64,000 nucleotides of DNA from Psychrobacter immobilis (lineage in GTDB: Bacteria; Pseudomonadota; Gammaproteobacteria; Pseudomonadales; Moraxellaceae): assembly GCF_904846235.1 (NCBI RefSeq), contig NZ_CAJGZN010000007.1, positions 114,053 through 178,052 of the forward strand. The letters run 5' to 3'. The position numbers were made by a program, and so were the translations under genes. Under the pieces are notes generated by a model. It had not been told where the DNA came from and ran no database searches. It saw only the letters and a program-made list of their open reading frames with translations. Below, one piece after another: positions 37,414 to 46,411 of this stretch (position 1 is the stretch's first letter; each line of letters opens with the position of its first letter).

Positions 37414-37962
37414 ATGTCGATTCAACAGTCTAATAAATATTTTTCTAAAAACCTTTATAAGTTGGTTCTAACTGTTGCAAGCACTTCATTAGTAACGGTT
37501 CTGTCAATGACATCGATCAGTGTACAAGCAGCAGGGTTAAATGACTTATTTAAAAATAGCTCCTCGGCAAAATCAAAGTTCTTACCAGTGGATGAAGCCT
37601 TTCAGGTGGTCAGTAATACCAAAGCGATTTCCAAAGGCACGCGGTTGTCGATCAGTTTTGAAATTACGCCAGGGCATTATGTTTATAAGGATAAGCTTAC
37701 GTTGAGCTTCCCTAAAGGAATAAACGCCACGCCGTTCACTTTTAATCAATCATCAGTATCAATCAATGATCCGACCTTTGGTCAGGTTCCTGTGTTTACG
37801 CAAAGAAGCGTCATTGCAACCACGACACTGACGACCAGTAATGGTAAGGGCGCCAAAAATGCGCCTATTATTATTGGTTGGCAAGGGTGTGCAACCGCTG
37901 GCCTATGCTATCCACCAGTAAAAGTCAAAACCAAGATAGACATTGCTGCGACCCGCAGATAA
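37414..37962 (+). CDS. Stand-alone DsbD N-terminal domain (nDsbD) paralogue
   Basis: A 182-residue exported protein. After a signal peptide (ends about SVQAAG) comes the immunoglobulin-like alpha domain of DsbD: SKFLPVDEAFQVV, LSISFEITPGHYVYKDK and GWQGCATAGLCYPPVKVK. The two Cys of GCATAGLCYPP correspond to the redox pair of nDsbD that passes electrons to periplasmic thiol partners. The protein ends right after this domain, with no membrane part. It is closely similar to the first 170 residues of the next gene, dsbD, 47 bases downstream, so it is a tandem duplicate of that domain. Confidence 0.86.
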   Translation: MSIQQSNKYFSKNLYKLVLTVASTSLVTVLSMTSISVQAAGLNDLFKNSSSAKSKFLPVDEAFQVVSNTKAISKGTRLSISFEITPGHYVYKDKLTLSFPKGINATPFTFNQSSVSINDPTFGQVPVFTQRSVIATTTLTTSNGKGAKNAPIIIGWQGCATAGLCYPPVKVKTKIDIAATRR

Positions 37963-38009
37963 ATATCGAGCAGATTGATTAAAATATCGGTAATAATAGG
38001 TAGCCATTC

Positions 38010-40139
38010 ATGTCCATCAAGACATCACCAAAGTCCTCATCATTTAGCGTATCTACCCATTCGAAAAAATCCCATATCTTAGCGCTTGCCATCGCTAGTG
38101 GCTCATTGCTGACAGGTTTGTCAACGACATCAACAGTACAGGCGGCAGGGTTAGGCGACCTTTTTGGTAGTAGTGAAAGCTCATCGAAGTCAAAGTTCTT
38201 GCCAGTAGATCAAGCGTTTCAGGTAAGTACAGATAGTACCCCTGTCAAAGCAGGTACGCGGTTATCTATTAATTTTGATATCACTCCTGAACATTACGTC
38301 TATAAAAAGCAAATCAAGCTTACGCTACCCGCTGGCGTGACGGCTTCACCTTTTACCTTTAGCCAGACACCATATTCGATAGATGATCCAACATTTGGCA
38401 AAGTACAGGTATTTGACCAAGCGAATATGGTCGCTACCACCACACTGACGAACAATAGTGGTAAGAATATAGATAGTGCCGCTATCGTCGTCGGCTGGCA
38501 GGGCTGTGCAAAAGCAGGACTATGCTATCCACCTGAAAAGATTAATACGACTGTCAATATTGTAGCCGCATCGACACAGGTATCAGCAGATAGTGAGAGT
38601 ACTGCGAGCTCGACCGACTCAGAGAATAGTGCTACGGCGACACCAGAGGAAGTAAGCTCAACAGCTCTTGATAATACTTTGCCTGATGAGGCGCAAGCAC
38701 TGACAGACGATGGTGCTATTGACTATGATCTCATTGATGACAGCGCTGTAGAGTATGATTCTTTAGATAGTAGTGCAGCGATGAATACGATTTCTGCAGC
38801 AAATAGCAGCGTAACAGGCGAGACGGCCAATAGCGAAAACGCATCAAACAACAGTTTCGTTGATAGCGATCCTTTTGGTTTGGCCTCTCACCCTTGGTTG
38901 GCATTAGTACTATTATTTTTAGCAGGCTTAGGCTTAGCTTTGACGCCATGTGTGTTACCGATGCTACCTATCGTGGCCAACATTGTAGCCCGCGAACAAA
39001 ACCCAACGGTCAAACGCGGTGTCATCTTGACCACCAGTTACGCGATTGGGGTAGCGACTGCTTATGGTATTTTGGGCGCTGTTATCGCAGTATTCGGTGA
39101 GTCTTTAGGTATTATTGGTTGGCTGCAGAATCCAATTATTCTCATTAGCTTTGCTATTGTTTTTATACTTCTCGCACTATACATGTTAGGTCTTTTCAGT
39201 GTGCGATTACCACAAGCGATCAGTCGAAAGATGCAAGGCTTAAGCCAAGCAGGTGACAGTAAGCTTGGTAGTACAGGCGGCAGTTTGCTCGCTGGGTTTT
39301 TATCAGCGCTAGTCGTGTCACCTTGTGTTTCTGCACCATTATTTGGGGCATTATTAGCGGTTTCTACCATTGGTAGTCCGTTGCTCGGCTTTGCCGCTTT
39401 ATTCATGCTGGGTTTTGGTTTATCAGCGCCGCTTATTCTAATCGGTGCGACTCAAGGCAAGATTATGCCAAAGGCTGGCGAGTGGATGAATTGGGTCAAG
39501 CAAGGCTTTGCTTTACTACTATTTGCCGTGGCACTGTTATTGATTGAGCGCGTCTTTATATCGCCAGTCATGCTGATGGTGTGGGCGTTATGGTTTATGG
39601 TCTTGGCAACATGGGCATGGAGTTGGCTAGGTAAAGGTCGTATGCTGACCCAAGCATTGAGCCTTATCGCTGGTATTTGGGCCGCTTGCCTAATAGTCGG
39701 CGCTGCATTGGGTAATGATGATAGCTTACATCCATTAGCGTCGTTGGGTGCAGCACCGATGATGGTACAGTCAACATCTGGTCAACCAGTGAATAGTGAT
39801 AGCACCACTGATAAGACGATCACGACGCTTGCAGAGCTAGATGCCATTGTCGCAGCCAATCCGAATGTCATTGTCGATCTGACAGCAGAGTGGTGTATTG
39901 AGTGCCGCATTATGGACAAGAACCTGTTTCATAATCGCCCAGCACAAATGCAAGATTGGCAATTAGTAAAGCTCGACATTACTGAAACGACGGCAGACTC
40001 AAAAGCCGTGTTGTCTCGTTACCAACTCTTTGGTCCACCAGCGCTACTGTATTATATTGATGGTCAGCTAGTAAATCAGCAAGTGGGTGAGATTGGTCGC
40101 TCAGAATTTGAACAGACATTATCGGCGTTGAACAACTAA
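38010..40139 (+). CDS. dsbD: Thiol:disulfide interchange protein DsbD
   Basis: DsbD carries reducing power from cytoplasmic thioredoxin across the inner membrane to DsbC and cytochrome c maturation. The 709-residue protein has a signal peptide and an alpha domain with the Cys pair in GCAKAGLCYPP. A long acidic Ser/Thr/Asp-rich linker covers about residues 185-290. The membrane domain has eight helices with LALTPCVLPMLPI and VVSPCVSAPLFGALL, the two transmembrane Cys. The C-terminal thioredoxin-like domain has WCIEC (about residue 630). The linker is much longer than in E. coli DsbD (565 aa), which explains the length. It probably shares a transcript with the preceding nDsbD paralogue. Confidence 0.95.
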   Translation: MSIKTSPKSSSFSVSTHSKKSHILALAIASGSLLTGLSTTSTVQAAGLGDLFGSSESSSKSKFLPVDQAFQVSTDSTPVKAGTRLSINFDITPEHYVYKKQIKLTLPAGVTASPFTFSQTPYSIDDPTFGKVQVFDQANMVATTTLTNNSGKNIDSAAIVVGWQGCAKAGLCYPPEKINTTVNIVAASTQVSADSESTASSTDSENSATATPEEVSSTALDNTLPDEAQALTDDGAIDYDLIDDSAVEYDSLDSSAAMNTISAANSSVTGETANSENASNNSFVDSDPFGLASHPWLALVLLFLAGLGLALTPCVLPMLPIVANIVAREQNPTVKRGVILTTSYAIGVATAYGILGAVIAVFGESLGIIGWLQNPIILISFAIVFILLALYMLGLFSVRLPQAISRKMQGLSQAGDSKLGSTGGSLLAGFLSALVVSPCVSAPLFGALLAVSTIGSPLLGFAALFMLGFGLSAPLILIGATQGKIMPKAGEWMNWVKQGFALLLFAVALLLIERVFISPVMLMVWALWFMVLATWAWSWLGKGRMLTQALSLIAGIWAACLIVGAALGNDDSLHPLASLGAAPMMVQSTSGQPVNSDSTTDKTITTLAELDAIVAANPNVIVDLTAEWCIECRIMDKNLFHNRPAQMQDWQLVKLDITETTADSKAVLSRYQLFGPPALLYYIDGQLVNQQVGEIGRSEFEQTLSALNN

Positions 40140-40204
40140 CATTTAACAATGAACACTTAAGAAACCAGTGTGATACTTCGAAAATCCTTAAGAATATTAA
40201 GAAG

Positions 40205-40238
40205 GCCAGTATACTAAGAAAAGTATGCTGGCTTTTTT
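40205..40238 (+). terminator. Terminator after dsbD
   Basis: An 11-bp stem, GCCAGTATACT with AGTATGCTGGC (one wobble), a 6-base loop and six T residues. The remaining 40239-40524 is AT-rich with no recognisable feature. Confidence 0.88.
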
Positions 40239-40524
40239 GATGCCATTAAATTCATCCTATAGAATATTTATTAAGTATTTGTTATATAAGCGATTATATT
40301 GGTAGACGCTTATTTTAACTATCGATAAAGCTAGTATCGTGCTTATATTTTCATTACAATAAGGAAACAATGCAGCAGGGGCGCTAATTGTCATTTTTTC
40401 CGCTCCTAATATCTGCGATTAGCTGACAGGCTCAGTCAATTCTATTTTAGCGACAACGCTAATGGCTATATTAATTACCTCATATACTCTGCTGGCGCTA
40501 ATGCTAGTTAGATAAAGGACACTT

Positions 40525-41973
40525 ATGTTTGCCCATACCATTACTCAGCGTCACCAACAGCCGTCTTACCAGAATGTGCATATGCCTCTTCGTATTGCAG
40601 TTGCGCTTGCGTTGAGTTGTACCGCGATACAAGTACAAGCTGCTGATGATTCTCAGACTTATAACGAACTGCCAGCACCTGAAGCTGCGTTTGAATATGA
40701 GGATCTTGACCTATCACAGAGTCTCGATAACAGTGCGATATCTTCTGACGTGGGTACACAAAGTGGCAAAATAATTAGCAAAGAATTTATTGCCCAGCAA
40801 GCCAAGCTGTTTTCTGAATGTACTCAAGTCCAGTCTAGTGCTGCTCGACTCGCTTGTTTTGATAAAGTAGCTGAACAAGGTAAGACACCAAGTTATACCT
40901 CAACCAAACAACCAATTGATTTGGCAAAAACCTTTCAAAGTACGGTCTCAGGTAATCCAAAAGTGATATTGGCTGAGTCTCAAACGGCGATGAGTGGGAC
41001 GACAGTTGAAGATGCAGACACCATCTTAATGACCAATCAGCAAACAGCAGCCAGCAAATTGAAGGCAAACGGTAACGTAGAAGTAGATGCTGAAACGAAT
41101 AGTGAGGCACAGATTTTAGAAAATGTAGGTGTCACTCAAACAGATATCGAAAAATTCTCGCCACTCAGTCTATCTTATGATCTAGACAAAAATAGTGAGC
41201 GTGGTACTTGGACGGTCAGACCATATCGACCGACATATCTGTTGCCATTATTTTATACTTTCGATCCCAATTTAAATCCAAGCACACCATCACAAGAAAC
41301 AGATCCTTTTGATTCTAATGATATACGCGAAACTGAGCTAAAATTCCAATTATCCCTAAAAACAAAAGTCGCAGAAGACTTGTTTGATACCAGTGCTGAC
41401 CTATGGTTTGGCTATACTCAAGAATCACATTGGCAAGTTTATAACGAAGACAACTCGCGTCCATTCCGTGCTACCGATTATCAACCTGAAATATTCTTAA
41501 CCCAACCTGTGACAGCAGATCTGCCTTTTGGTGGACGTCTGCGTATGTTGGGCGCAGGTGCTGTCCATCACTCGAATGGACAAGATGATCCATTATCACG
41601 TTCATGGAATCGTGCTTACCTCATGGCGGGCGCAGAGTGGGGCAGACTCTCAGTCATACCGCGCCTATGGGCTCGAGTAAATAACGAAAGTAGTAGCGAT
41701 GACGATAATCCAGATATCGAAGACTACATGGGCTACGGTGATATCAAATTCTTATATGATTTGCCGGCTGATCAGAGCATTAGCGGTACCTTGCGCTACA
41801 ATCCAGGTACCAATAAAGGTGCTGCGCAAATCGACTATATCTATCCTATCTCAGAGAACGTTAATGGTATGGTTCAGCTATTCCAAGGATATGGTGAGTC
41901 GATCATTGATTATAATCATGAAAATACCTCTATCGGCTTCGGTATCGTACTGAACGATTGGAAAGGGCTTTAA
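40525..41973 (+). CDS. pldA: Outer membrane phospholipase A (PldA) with long N-terminal extension
   Basis: OMPLA hydrolyses phospholipids that reach the outer leaflet of the outer membrane. The C-terminal 280 residues form the 12-stranded barrel: TWTVRPYRPTYLLPLFYTF, FGYTQESHWQVYNEDNSRPFRATDYQPE and the catalytic stretch GAVHHSNGQDDPLSRSWNR with the His and Ser of the active site. The preceding 200 residues are extra: a signal peptide (MPLRIAVALALSC, then TAIQVQAADD) and an acidic linker holding the Cys motif FSECTQVQSSAARLACFDKV. E. coli PldA is 289 aa. AAAGGA lies about 7 bases before the ATG. Confidence 0.9.
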   Translation: MFAHTITQRHQQPSYQNVHMPLRIAVALALSCTAIQVQAADDSQTYNELPAPEAAFEYEDLDLSQSLDNSAISSDVGTQSGKIISKEFIAQQAKLFSECTQVQSSAARLACFDKVAEQGKTPSYTSTKQPIDLAKTFQSTVSGNPKVILAESQTAMSGTTVEDADTILMTNQQTAASKLKANGNVEVDAETNSEAQILENVGVTQTDIEKFSPLSLSYDLDKNSERGTWTVRPYRPTYLLPLFYTFDPNLNPSTPSQETDPFDSNDIRETELKFQLSLKTKVAEDLFDTSADLWFGYTQESHWQVYNEDNSRPFRATDYQPEIFLTQPVTADLPFGGRLRMLGAGAVHHSNGQDDPLSRSWNRAYLMAGAEWGRLSVIPRLWARVNNESSSDDDNPDIEDYMGYGDIKFLYDLPADQSISGTLRYNPGTNKGAAQIDYIYPISENVNGMVQLFQGYGESIIDYNHENTSIGFGIVLNDWKGL

Positions 41974-42048
41974 TTCGGAAGTGGTATCAATTTGAAAAAG
42001 GCTCTAACATAGATGAAGTTTATGATAAGTTATGACAAATCATAGTTT

Positions 42049-42885
42049 ATGCGCCGCTTAGCGCCTTATCAAACTGGACTGTGGTTGGCAGAGTATATGG
42101 ATATGCGCTGCCAACTATGCCGTATTTATCGTAGTACACCACAATCTCAACTATTGCGCTATCAAACACAATCTAGCCTAGATAATATAACGAATGCGCC
42201 GCCTACACGGATGGCCTTAAAGAAACACTCTTTTCTTACTGATATCATTCATCAAGCAAACAGCTATTTGAGCAGTGGTTTACTTTGTGCTCACTGTCAC
42301 AATGATATTACTTGGTTGCCAAGACCTTTTGAAGTGGATATCGCTCCTAGTATATCTCTATCTATCCAAGCCTCCACCTACTATGAGTATCCGATACGTC
42401 AAGCTATCCGAGCATTTAAGCATCAAGAGGATATGACGAAATTGCCGTTACTATTACATGCCATACGTCAATTACCGCGTCCACACGGTTGTCATCGCAA
42501 TAACAGTGTGATTGTTGCTATGCCAACGACAGTTCAACGATTGGTCAAACGTGGGTTCGATCCTGTCAGTATTCTATCTGCCCAATTGTCTAAACATTGG
42601 CAAATTCCTGTATGGCAAGGCATCGAGCGTATCGACGATACAGTTAGTCAGCAAGGACTGTCTCGTGCCGAACGTCTTAGTAACTTAGATAACGCTTTTG
42701 CGCTAATCGAAAGGCCTCCTACAAAACGCTTACTACTATTTGATGACGTATCTACTACAGGTGCAAGCTTACAAGCATTAGCGCGAGCATTCATTCCACC
42801 TGCTGCAATAAAATCAGCAACGGATAGCAGCCATAGTAGCTATCAAATTTCTGCTTACGTATTAGCCCATGGCAGCAAACCCTAA
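42049..42885 (+). CDS. ComF-family phosphoribosyltransferase-like protein
   Basis: A 278-residue protein with two zinc-binding CxxC pairs (MRCQLCRIY near residue 20 and LLCAHCHNDITWLP near 83), the ComF pattern YEYPIRQAIRAFKHQED, RLVKRGFDPVSILSAQLSK and the PRPP-binding loop LLLFDDVSTTGASL. ComF proteins take part in DNA uptake during natural transformation in several bacteria; others are called GntX. This fits the type IV pilus genes that follow. The two CxxC pairs are spaced about 60 residues apart, farther than usual, because of an insert rich in Ser, Gln and Asn. The start is weakly supported. Confidence 0.82.
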   Translation: MRRLAPYQTGLWLAEYMDMRCQLCRIYRSTPQSQLLRYQTQSSLDNITNAPPTRMALKKHSFLTDIIHQANSYLSSGLLCAHCHNDITWLPRPFEVDIAPSISLSIQASTYYEYPIRQAIRAFKHQEDMTKLPLLLHAIRQLPRPHGCHRNNSVIVAMPTTVQRLVKRGFDPVSILSAQLSKHWQIPVWQGIERIDDTVSQQGLSRAERLSNLDNAFALIERPPTKRLLLFDDVSTTGASLQALARAFIPPAAIKSATDSSHSSYQISAYVLAHGSKP

Positions 42886-43210
42886 ACCCAGTATATCTTT
42901 GTCAGTAATATCTAATTATTGCTAATATATTTCCTTAACGCTATATTATTATAGTTATGTATACTAATTTGTTGTTCTGAGCTAAATATCTAAACAATAT
43001 TTTGGCGAATTAATACATTAGTTAAGGACTTCAGAGAGCATCTGTAGGCACTTTCAGATGATGTTCATTAAATATCGTGGAATGAAAATTGCACGTAATT
43101 AAATAAATATATGTAGAAAACCATGGTAGTAAGGTAAAAATATAAGATAATCATAAGTAATACGCCATAAGTAAAAGACAGATAATTGCAGTTTTAAATA
43201 GGAACACGAT
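42886..43210. other. AT-rich intergenic region upstream of the minor-pilin operon
   Basis: Only a short inverted repeat, CATCTG with CAGATG (about 43039-43060), is seen. It presumably contains the fimT operon promoter, but no sigma-54 or convincing sigma-70 boxes were found. Confidence 0.3.
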
Positions 43211-43702
43211 GTGAATGCATCTTTGAACACTCCACTACCTAAGCTAAAGAACGTAAGCTCAGGTTTTACCTTGATTGAGCTAATGGTAACCATAGCGGTA
43301 TTAGCTATTATCATAAGTATAGCCGCACCCAATATTAGTACTCAGCTTGCCAATCAACGTAGTAAGTCAACAGCTGCGACGCTTGCTAATGCACTAAAAG
43401 AGGCTAAGGTAGAAAGTGTTATTCGTCGTCAACCACTAACGATAAGCTTTGATAATACTAATAAGGTAATAAATATTCAGCATATAGTGTCAGGTAAGGT
43501 AGATAGCACGGTAGAAAGTTATAGGTATGATGCTAAAAGTACAATTAAGTCAGATCGTAGCAGTAATGAATTTAAACCAAATAAAGTCGCAGAAGCTACC
43601 ACATATACTATATGTGATAGTAATAGTGCAGCTAGTCCTATAAAAATCTTAGTCAGTACTACTGCCGTTATTAGTAATAGATCCGAAGGAACGTGCCCAT
43701 GA
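43211..43702 (+). CDS. fimT: Minor pseudopilin FimT/GspH type
   Basis: A 163-residue prepilin. The leader ends in SSG before FTLIELMVTIAVLAIIISIAAP, with Glu at position 5, and the C-terminal part is a small GspH/FimT domain. The start is GTG at 43211 with AGGA 8 bases upstream. It is the first gene of fimT-pilV-pilW-pilX-pilY1-pilE-pilE, whose products prime type IV pilus assembly. In other bacteria FimT also binds DNA during uptake; a lysine-rich stretch is not obvious here. The stop codon overlaps the pilV start by four bases. Confidence 0.88.
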   Translation: MNASLNTPLPKLKNVSSGFTLIELMVTIAVLAIIISIAAPNISTQLANQRSKSTAATLANALKEAKVESVIRRQPLTISFDNTNKVINIQHIVSGKVDSTVESYRYDAKSTIKSDRSSNEFKPNKVAEATTYTICDSNSAASPIKILVSTTAVISNRSEGTCP

Positions 43703-44268
43703 CTAAAATTATTAACCAACAAGGCGTGGGTTTGGTTGAGGTGTTAGTTGCTTTGTTACTACTAGCAGTTGCAGTATTGGGATTTAGTGCACTCAATATG
43801 GTATCTATAAAAGCAACAGATGATAGTGTGCTAATAGCAAATGCTAATACAGTAATGCGTGGCTTGTCTGAAGACTTGCGACTAAATCCTAAGAATATAC
43901 CAGGTTATCAGAAGGAGATACAGAGTGTTTTAGGGAATGTCTCTGACACAAAAGATTATTGTGCTGCGGTCACAGACTATAAAACTAGTAGTGTGACGAA
44001 GAACTGTGATAGCGATTCATGTACTGCAGAAGAATTAGTAAAATATAATAGCTGGAGTACGATGAAACAAGCATGTGAAAACGGCGTTTTACTCAATATG
44101 ATTACTTGTCCCGGTACTGCGGACAAACAGTTACGTCAATGTATTATCACTTCATGGAACGGAACAGAGCCAGTGTTTGGAGTCAGTTCAGCGAGTAGTA
44201 AGGCTTGTGCCGATGAGCTTGGAATATATCATGCAGGCTCTGATTGCTTGATTATGGAGTCTTACTAA
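43699..44268 (+). CDS. pilV: Type IV pilus minor pilin PilV
   Basis: A 189-residue minor pilin with a short leader and the site G before VGLVEVLVALLLLAVAVLGFSALNM, typical of PilV, in which Phe at +1 is replaced by Val. The rest is Cys-rich (at least eight Cys), suggesting disulfides. AAGGA lies about 8 bases before the ATG at 43699. It overlaps fimT by four bases and pilW by one (TAATG), indicating coupled translation. Confidence 0.88.
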   Translation: MTKIINQQGVGLVEVLVALLLLAVAVLGFSALNMVSIKATDDSVLIANANTVMRGLSEDLRLNPKNIPGYQKEIQSVLGNVSDTKDYCAAVTDYKTSSVTKNCDSDSCTAEELVKYNSWSTMKQACENGVLLNMITCPGTADKQLRQCIITSWNGTEPVFGVSSASSKACADELGIYHAGSDCLIMESY

Positions 44269-45446
44269 TGAATATTAAATATACTCAGGACGGCTTTTCT
44301 TTAATAGAACTAATGATCTCTCTTACCTTAGGTCTTTTAATCTCAGCAGCGGTCATGCAAATTTATTTGACCAGCGTTAAGACCAGTAGCGTACAGGCTG
44401 GCGGTACAGATATATTAGAAGCGAGTATTTTTGGTATTCAAAATATAGAAAAGAGTATAAGGCTCAGTAATTTAGGTATGGCGGATACTAACAATCCTTT
44501 CACTCCTACGGCAGGTCTGGTTATGACCAGTGACAGTAGTTTGGTTAGTACTACCCAGACAGACAAATCTAAGAATAATATGAATGGTATTAAAATGGGA
44601 GGAACCAAGTCGAGCGCTGGTGCTGAAGAGATTACAGCTGGCTATCTAACCAGAAGTGGAAACCAAAGTACAAGTAGCGTTAACAACGCTTGGAAAGCAG
44701 GGAACAGTAACATTACAGACTTAAAAAGCTCCCAACTCACTATACAGTACGAAGCACCGCAGAATATGTACGACTGTGAAGGCTCCTTAGTTCGGGGACC
44801 AGTCGAAATAGATCGGGATGGACGTTTGACTATGATACCAGGACAGGTTGTTATTGAAAGGTATTTTCTTAACGAAGTTACTCAGAGTAATAAGTCTAAT
44901 TATGAATCAAATATAAAAAGTTATGAGCTACGTTGTGACGCTGGACGTTATATCAAAGAAGACTTGAGTACAGCAGAACTTGCAGCACAAGAAATCAGTG
45001 GTAAGGACAGTACTAAATTAGTGGCTACTCGGAATATAAGAGATTTTGGGGATGCTGGAGAAGTCGTTATTCCAAGAGTTGATTATTTTGGTGTCTTGCT
45101 AGGAGTAGAGGTTGTCGCTACCAGTCCAACTAATACTTCGGTTAGTTTAAGGTATTTTACTCCTGAACAATATATGAGTTTTTTGAAAACTGTTCAACAG
45201 GCAGAATCTTCAGGCAGCGCTTCTACGACAACCACGACAGACGTTATATCTGTAAAACTCTCAGTTTTAGTGCGAGCTGATCGTCCGCTTACAGGAGAAG
45301 CTGGGGCAACCAAATTCATAGTTTTTGGAGAAGAAGAGGAGCTATCTTCAGATACTTCTAGTGCATTTATTCGTAGGGTTTATGAGTCGAATATAATGTT
45401 GAGAAACTCAAGAGCCATTAAAGAAAGTTCTATACCCAGTATCTAG
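44268..45446 (+). CDS. pilW: Type IV pilus minor pilin PilW
   Basis: A 392-residue minor pilin. The prepilin site is G before FSLIELMISLTLGLLISAAVMQIY, the classic PilW N-terminus. The large C-terminal domain has GLVMTSD, QYEAPQNMYDCEGS and VSLRYFTPEQYMSF, as in other PilW proteins. It works with PilV, PilX and PilE in the tip-priming complex with PilY1. GGAG lies about 9 bases upstream, and the ATG at 44268 overlaps the pilV stop codon. Confidence 0.9.
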   Translation: MNIKYTQDGFSLIELMISLTLGLLISAAVMQIYLTSVKTSSVQAGGTDILEASIFGIQNIEKSIRLSNLGMADTNNPFTPTAGLVMTSDSSLVSTTQTDKSKNNMNGIKMGGTKSSAGAEEITAGYLTRSGNQSTSSVNNAWKAGNSNITDLKSSQLTIQYEAPQNMYDCEGSLVRGPVEIDRDGRLTMIPGQVVIERYFLNEVTQSNKSNYESNIKSYELRCDAGRYIKEDLSTAELAAQEISGKDSTKLVATRNIRDFGDAGEVVIPRVDYFGVLLGVEVVATSPTNTSVSLRYFTPEQYMSFLKTVQQAESSGSASTTTTTDVISVKLSVLVRADRPLTGEAGATKFIVFGEEEELSSDTSSAFIRRVYESNIMLRNSRAIKESSIPSI

Positions 45447-45486
45447 TTGATGAAGCGGATAATCTGACTGAAAGAGGATAAATGAG

Positions 45487-46347
45487 ATGACTAGACAATC
45501 ACAGGAAGGCGTTACTCTTATCGTAGTATTGATGTTTTTAATGCTCATTACTTTAGTGGGTATTATTGCGGTTAAGAGAAGTACAACAGATTTAAAAGTA
45601 GCCACTGCTGATCAAATAGACACGTTTTTATTAAACTCTTCAGATAGCGCAAATAAGCGTATTGAGAAAATATTTGATAACGATACAGATCAAGATTATG
45701 TAGATGCAGTGATAGAAGGGACGGGAATGTTTGGCTATTATCTTTCTCAAGCAGGTAGTACAAATCGCGATGATCAATATATCTTTTGTTATAACGCGCG
45801 ACTAAATAGCTTTGCTAAATTGAATCAAGCCAGCATCGTAAAACCTAATGGGGGTACGGTGATGACAACGGGTAGTGGATACTGTGATATATCAAAGACG
45901 GAAAGCTACTCTAGTGCTCGTAGTAACTCAGTAACGCAAATTAATATTACTCGCCCATCGCGTGTAGTTGTAGGACAAGGGGGCTTTAAATCAGTAACAC
46001 AAGGATCTGGTATACAAGTTAATGAGCCAAGCAACGAGTCTGCCGTCTTTAATATTCGTTCTACTTCTATATTACCTAGTCTATCGAATGCTAGTAAAGA
46101 AGATATAAACGACTGTCTTAAAAAACCTATTGACCCTAATGATGGTAGCACTGAATCACTGGATGAATGTATGAAAGACGAGGGAGTTGCGACTAAAACA
46201 CTAGTTCAGCAAGCTTATGTTAAGAACGTCATAGACAATACTGTTTGTTATGGGTTTGGTGTAGGAGACGGTAAAATAGATGAAGATTGTCAGAAACTGG
46301 TTGGCATTGATGTCAATGGTAACCGTAAGACAGCCGCTAACAATTAA
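45487..46347 (+). CDS. pilX: Type IV pilus minor pilin PilX
   Basis: A 286-residue protein with a short leader and the PilX-type site G before VTLIVVLMFLMLITLVGIIAVKRS, lacking Glu at position 5 as usual for PilX/GspK-like minor pilins. The C-terminal domain contains several Cys and acidic loops (DNDTDQDYVDAV) and ends in polar residues. AGAGGA precedes the ATG. It lies 40 bases after pilW and 64 bases before pilY1. Confidence 0.85.
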   Translation: MTRQSQEGVTLIVVLMFLMLITLVGIIAVKRSTTDLKVATADQIDTFLLNSSDSANKRIEKIFDNDTDQDYVDAVIEGTGMFGYYLSQAGSTNRDDQYIFCYNARLNSFAKLNQASIVKPNGGTVMTTGSGYCDISKTESYSSARSNSVTQINITRPSRVVVGQGGFKSVTQGSGIQVNEPSNESAVFNIRSTSILPSLSNASKEDINDCLKKPIDPNDGSTESLDECMKDEGVATKTLVQQAYVKNVIDNTVCYGFGVGDGKIDEDCQKLVGIDVNGNRKTAANN

Positions 46348-46411
46348 TTGATAGATAAACAAGGCATCCATTAGTCCTTTTAACAGTTGTAGTTAAATAA
46401 GAGTACTCATC

